A DNA stretch of 64,000 nucleotides from Streptomyces sp. CG4 (GTDB lineage Bacteria > Actinomycetota > Actinomycetes > Streptomycetales > Streptomycetaceae): positions 2,170,001 to 2,234,000 of the forward strand of contig NZ_CP163525.1 in assembly GCF_041080655.1 (NCBI RefSeq), given 5' to 3'. Numbering within the stretch: the stretch's first letter is position 1; each line of letters opens with the position of its first letter. This document shows, piece after piece, positions 60,826-64,000 of the stretch. Position numbers and translations under genes: made by a program. Under the pieces are notes generated by a model. The model worked only from the letters and a program-made list of their open reading frames with translations. It was not told where the DNA came from and ran no database searches.

Positions 60826-62436
60826 TCATCCGGCCGCCGTGCCCGGCGTCGCGTACGTCTCCCGCAGTTCGATCTTGCGTACCTTTCCGCTCACCGTCAT
60901 CGGGAAGGCCTCCAGAATCCGCAGCCTGCTCGGGATCTTGTAGTGCGCGAGCCGGCCCCGGCAGTAGGCGCGCAGGTCCTCCAGGGTGAGCGGGGCGGCG
61001 GGATCCCGCGGGATGACGCAGGCCAGGACCTCCTCGCCGTACGTCTCGTGCGGCACCCCGACGACCTGTACGTCCCTGATCCCGGGGTGGCCGTAGAGGA
61101 ACTCCTCGATCTCGCGCGGGTAGATGTTCTCGCCGCCCCGGATGATCATGTCCTTGATCCGGCCGACGATTTCGACGTAGCCGTCCTCGCGCATCGTCGC
61201 CAGGTCCCCGGTGTGCATCCAGCGGCCCGCGTCGACGGCCTCGGCGGTCTTCTCGGGCTCGTTCCAGTAGCCGAGCATCACGCTGTAGCCGCGGGTGCAC
61301 AACTCCCCCGCCGTGCCGCGCGGTTGGGTGACGCCGGTGGCCGGGTCGACGACCTTGACCTCCAGGTGCGGCAGGACCCGGCCGACGGTGCCGGTGCGGT
61401 GCTCCAGGTCGTCGTCCCTGCGGGTCTGCAGGGACACCGGGGAGGTCTCGGTCATGCCGTAGCAGATGGCGACCTCCGCCATGTGCATCTCGGCCATGAC
61501 CCGCTTCATCACCTCCACCGGGCACGGTGAGCCCGCCATGATGCCGGTGCGCAGGGTGGAGAGGTCGTACGTCGCGAAGTCGGGGAGGTTGAGCTCGGCG
61601 ATGAACATGGTCGGCACGCCGTACAGGGACGTACAGCGCTCGCGCCGCACCGCCTCCAGGGTGGCCTTCGGCTCGAAGGACGGGGCCGGGATGACCACGC
61701 AGGCGCCGTGGGAGGTGGCCGCGAGGTTGCCCATGACCATGCCGAAGCAGTGGTAGAAGGGGACCGGGACGCAGATCCTGTCCTGCTCGCTGTAGCCGAG
61801 CGACTCCCCGACGAAGTAGCCGTTGTTGAGGATGTTGTGGTGGGACAGCGTGGCGCCCTTCGGGAAGCCGGTGGTTCCCGAGGTGTACTGGATGTTGATG
61901 GGGTCGTCGCAGGACAGTTCCGGGTACGAGACTTCGGCGGTGCGGCGTTGGAGCAGCGCCTCCCAGCTCGGGTCGCCGATGTAGACCGTCTCCCGCAACT
62001 GCGGGCACCCGGCCCGCACCTCCTCGACCATCGCCCGGTAGTCGCTGGCCTTGTGCCGCAGGGAGGCGAACAGCAGGGAGATCCCCGCCTGGCGCAGGAC
62101 GTACTCGACCTCGTGGGTGCGGTAGGCCGGGTTGATGTTCACCATGATCGCGCCGATGCGGGCGGTGGCGTACTGGACCAGGACCCATTCCGGGCAGTTG
62201 ACCGCCCAGATGCCCACCCGGTCGCCCTTGGCGACGCCGGCGGCGACCAGCGCCTGCGCCAACTCCTCGACATCGGCGCCGAATTGGGCATAGGTCCAGC
62301 GCCGGCCCGACGGCACGTCGACCAGTGCCTCGCGCTCCGGCCATCTCGCGACGGCCCGGTCCAGATCGGCGCCGATGGTGTCTCCGAGCAGGGCGGTCGG
62401 ACTCGTCCCGTGCGTGTACGACGGCTGAGCGGTCAC
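60826..62436 (-). CDS. Fatty-acyl-CoA synthetase (AMP-binding)
   Basis: 536 residues, ANL superfamily. P-loop [16 protein letters not shown], adenylate motif [11 protein letters not shown], hinge [20 protein letters not shown] and [15 protein letters not shown], catalytic Lys in [12 protein letters not shown]. The middle ([13 protein letters not shown]) resembles medium/long-chain acyl-CoA ligases. The GTG at 62436 overlaps the preceding gene's stop (GTGA), so two acyl-CoA synthetases are made from one message. Confidence 0.95.
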   Translation of the reverse strand: MTAQPSYTHGTSPTALLGDTIGADLDRAVARWPEREALVDVPSGRRWTYAQFGADVEELAQALVAAGVAKGDRVGIWAVNCPEWVLVQYATARIGAIMVNINPAYRTHEVEYVLRQAGISLLFASLRHKASDYRAMVEEVRAGCPQLRETVYIGDPSWEALLQRRTAEVSYPELSCDDPINIQYTSGTTGFPKGATLSHHNILNNGYFVGESLGYSEQDRICVPVPFYHCFGMVMGNLAATSHGACVVIPAPSFEPKATLEAVRRERCTSLYGVPTMFIAELNLPDFATYDLSTLRTGIMAGSPCPVEVMKRVMAEMHMAEVAICYGMTETSPVSLQTRRDDDLEHRTGTVGRVLPHLEVKVVDPATGVTQPRGTAGELCTRGYSVMLGYWNEPEKTAEAVDAGRWMHTGDLATMREDGYVEIVGRIKDMIIRGGENIYPREIEEFLYGHPGIRDVQVVGVPHETYGEEVLACVIPRDPAAPLTLEDLRAYCRGRLAHYKIPSRLRILEAFPMTVSGKVRKIELRETYATPGTAAG

Positions 62437-64000
62437 CGGAAGTCCTCCTCGCGGTACTCGTCGGCCGAGCCCGCGGCGGTCGCCTCGCGCAGCTCGATCC
62501 GGCGGATCTTGCCGGAGACGGTCTTGGGCAGCGCGCCGAACTCCAGCCGGCGGATGCGCTTGTAGGGGGCGAGCACCTGGCGGGAGTGCTCGAAGATGAC
62601 CTTCGCGGTGTCCGGTCCGGGCTCGTAGCCCTCGGCGAGCACGACGTACGCCTTCGGCACCGCGAGCCGCAGCTCGTCCGGCGCGGGCACCACGGCGGCC
62701 TCGGCCACCGCCGCGTGCTCCAGCAGCGCGCTCTCCAGCTCGAACGGGCTGATCTTGTAGTCGGAGGCCTTGAAGACGTCGTCCGCGCGGCCGACGTAGG
62801 TCAGATAGCCGTCCGCGTCACGGGAGGCGATGTCCCCGGTGCGGTAGTAGCCGCCCGCCATGGCCTCCGCGGTGCGGTCCGGGTCGCCGTGGTAGCCGGT
62901 CATCAGACCGGCCGGCCGCTCGGACAGGTCGAGGGCGATCTCGCCCTCGGCGGCGCCGGGCGCGCCGGAGACCGGGTCGAGGAGTTCCACGCGGTAGCCG
63001 GGGCTCGGGCGGCCCATGGAACCGGTCTTGAGCACCTGGCCGGGGCTGTTGGAGACCTGCACGGCGGTCTCGGTCTGCCCGAAGCCGTCCCGGATGGTGA
63101 CGCCCCAGGCCCGCCGGACCTGCTCGATGACCTCGGGGTTGAGCGGCTCGCCCGCGGCCACCACCTCGCGGGGCGGGGTGGCGAGCAGGCCGAGGTCGGC
63201 CTGGATGAGCATGCGCCACACGGTCGGCGGGGCGCAGAAGGTGGTCACCCGGGCCCGGTCCATCTCGGCCATCAGCCGGGCCGCGTCGAAGCGGGTGTAG
63301 TTGTAGAGGAAGACGGTCGCCTCGGCGTTCCACGGCGCGAAGAGATTGGACCAGGCGTGCTTGGCCCAGCCCGGCGAGGAGATGTTCAGATGCACGTCAC
63401 CGGGCTGGAGGCCGATCCAGTACATGGTCGCCAGGTGCCCGATCGGGTACGAGGTGTGGGTGTGCTCGACCAGCTTGGGGCGGGCGGTCGTACCGGACGT
63501 GAAGTAGAGCATCAGCGGGTCGTCGGCCAGGGTGGGGCCGTCGGGGCGGAACTCGGCGGGGGCGGTGTACGCGTCCTCGTACGGCACCCAGCCCGGCTCG
63601 GGCCGGCCGCCGACCGCGATCCGCGTGTAATCGCCGGGCACGTCGGCGAACTTGGCGGTGTCCTCGGTCCGCGCGATCACCTGCCGCACCCGGCCGCGCT
63701 CCACGCGGTCGCGCAGATCGGCGGGTCCCAGCAGCGGGGTGGCCGGGATGACCACCGCGCGCAGCTTCATCGCGGCCAGCGCGGTCTCCCACAGCTCGGT
63801 CTGGTTGCCGAGCATGACGAGGATGCGGTCCTCTGCGGCGACACCCTGCTTCCGCAGCCATCGGGCCACTCGGTTCGACCGCTCGGACATCTCGGCGAAG
63901 CTCAGCCGGGTCTCGGCACCGTCCTCCTCGACGATGTGCAGCGCGGTCCGGTCGTTGCCGGCGGCGATCACGTCGAACCATTCCAGCGCCCAGTTGAAGT
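62433..64000 (-). CDS. Acyl-CoA synthetase (AMP-binding), 5' end outside window
   Basis: At least 522 residues, still open at the window edge with family-like sequence ([20 protein letters not shown]). P-loop [34 protein letters not shown], hinge [21 protein letters not shown] and [20 protein letters not shown], catalytic Lys in [14 protein letters not shown]. This motif set matches acetyl/medium-chain (ACSM-like) synthetases. Coupled by GTGA to the downstream paralogue. Confidence 0.94.
   Translation of the reverse strand, partial: FNWALEWFDVIAAGNDRTALHIVEEDGAETRLSFAEMSERSNRVARWLRKQGVAAEDRILVMLGNQTELWETALAAMKLRAVVIPATPLLGPADLRDRVERGRVRQVIARTEDTAKFADVPGDYTRIAVGGRPEPGWVPYEDAYTAPAEFRPDGPTLADDPLMLYFTSGTTARPKLVEHTHTSYPIGHLATMYWIGLQPGDVHLNISSPGWAKHAWSNLFAPWNAEATVFLYNYTRFDAARLMAEMDRARVTTFCAPPTVWRMLIQADLGLLATPPREVVAAGEPLNPEVIEQVRRAWGVTIRDGFGQTETAVQVSNSPGQVLKTGSMGRPSPGYRVELLDPVSGAPGAAEGEIALDLSERPAGLMTGYHGDPDRTAEAMAGGYYRTGDIASRDADGYLTYVGRADDVFKASDYKISPFELESALLEHAAVAEAAVVPAPDELRLAVPKAYVVLAEGYEPGPDTAKVIFEHSRQVLAPYKRIRRLEFGALPKTVSGKIRRIELREATAAGSADEYREEDFR

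Overview
The window is chromosomal DNA of a Streptomyces or very close actinomycete. G+C is very high and third codon positions are almost all G or C. GTG starts are frequent, genes are coupled through ATGA/GTGA overlaps, and the gene content (RNase Sa, IucA/IucC synthetases, complete uricase/allantoin/glyoxylate genes) is typical of the genus. Most long antisense ORFs are GC-frame shadows and are left out.

Layout. 1-4.9 kb: a carbohydrate ABC transporter (ATPase cut by the window start, permease, binding lipoprotein), its GntR/UTRA regulator and a Gfo/Idh/MocA dehydrogenase. An 18-bp operator-like sequence occurs in front of both transcription units. 4.9-5.7 kb: non-coding, with a 241-bp tandem duplication and short repeats. 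5.7-9 kb: a P450 and a two-component system. 9.5-9.9 kb: a secreted RNase Sa homologue.

10.5-22.7 kb is the accessory part: a phosphonate biosynthetic cassette bordered by relics of two different transposases. A leftward operon with mostly overlapping genes runs small secreted ORF, 2-oxoglutarate dioxygenase, FAD/Fe-S dehydrogenase, FAH-fold enzyme, TauE-type exporter, aminotransferase, two ATP-grasp ligases, PEP mutase (with the diagnostic EDKxxxxxNS motif) and MFS exporter. A convergent LuxR-type regulator lies at its end. PEP mutase + aminotransferase + two ATP-grasp ligases is the logic known for phosphonoalanine peptides (phosphonoalamides). The four upstream enzyme/transport genes and the 55-residue ORF go beyond that core and suggest a modified product.

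23.3-31.5 kb and 45.6-59.6 kb carry ureide and purine catabolism: 8-oxoguanine deaminase, two NCS2 permeases, uricase, HIU hydrolase, OHCU decarboxylase, allantoinase and allantoicase. The glyoxylate they release goes through malate synthase or through glyoxylate carboligase, tartronate-semialdehyde reductase and a Hyi-type isomerase. Catalase removes the peroxide made by uricase. Two regulatory motifs link these genes. One is a pair of 15-bp TTCC...GGAA pseudo-palindromes, spaced 21 bp at four promoters (allB, aceB, hyi, gcl) with a degenerate second copy at katA; it probably binds the IclR-type AllR encoded here. The other is a TTCAACAAA-N-TGTTGA palindrome over the -35 box of the uricase operon and of katA, with weaker copies at aceB and allB.

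31.5-45.6 kb is ordinary chromosome: HipA-like kinase, CAP-domain protein, a divergent pair of NIS siderophore synthetases, VWA membrane protein, HxlR regulator with aminotransferase, a damaged trypsin-like protease, a beta-lactamase-fold hydrolase, a histidine phosphatase and a thioesterase. 59.7-64 kb: a zinc-ribbon/Mrr-like protein and two acyl-CoA synthetase genes, the second running off the window. No rRNA, tRNA or CRISPR array was recognised.
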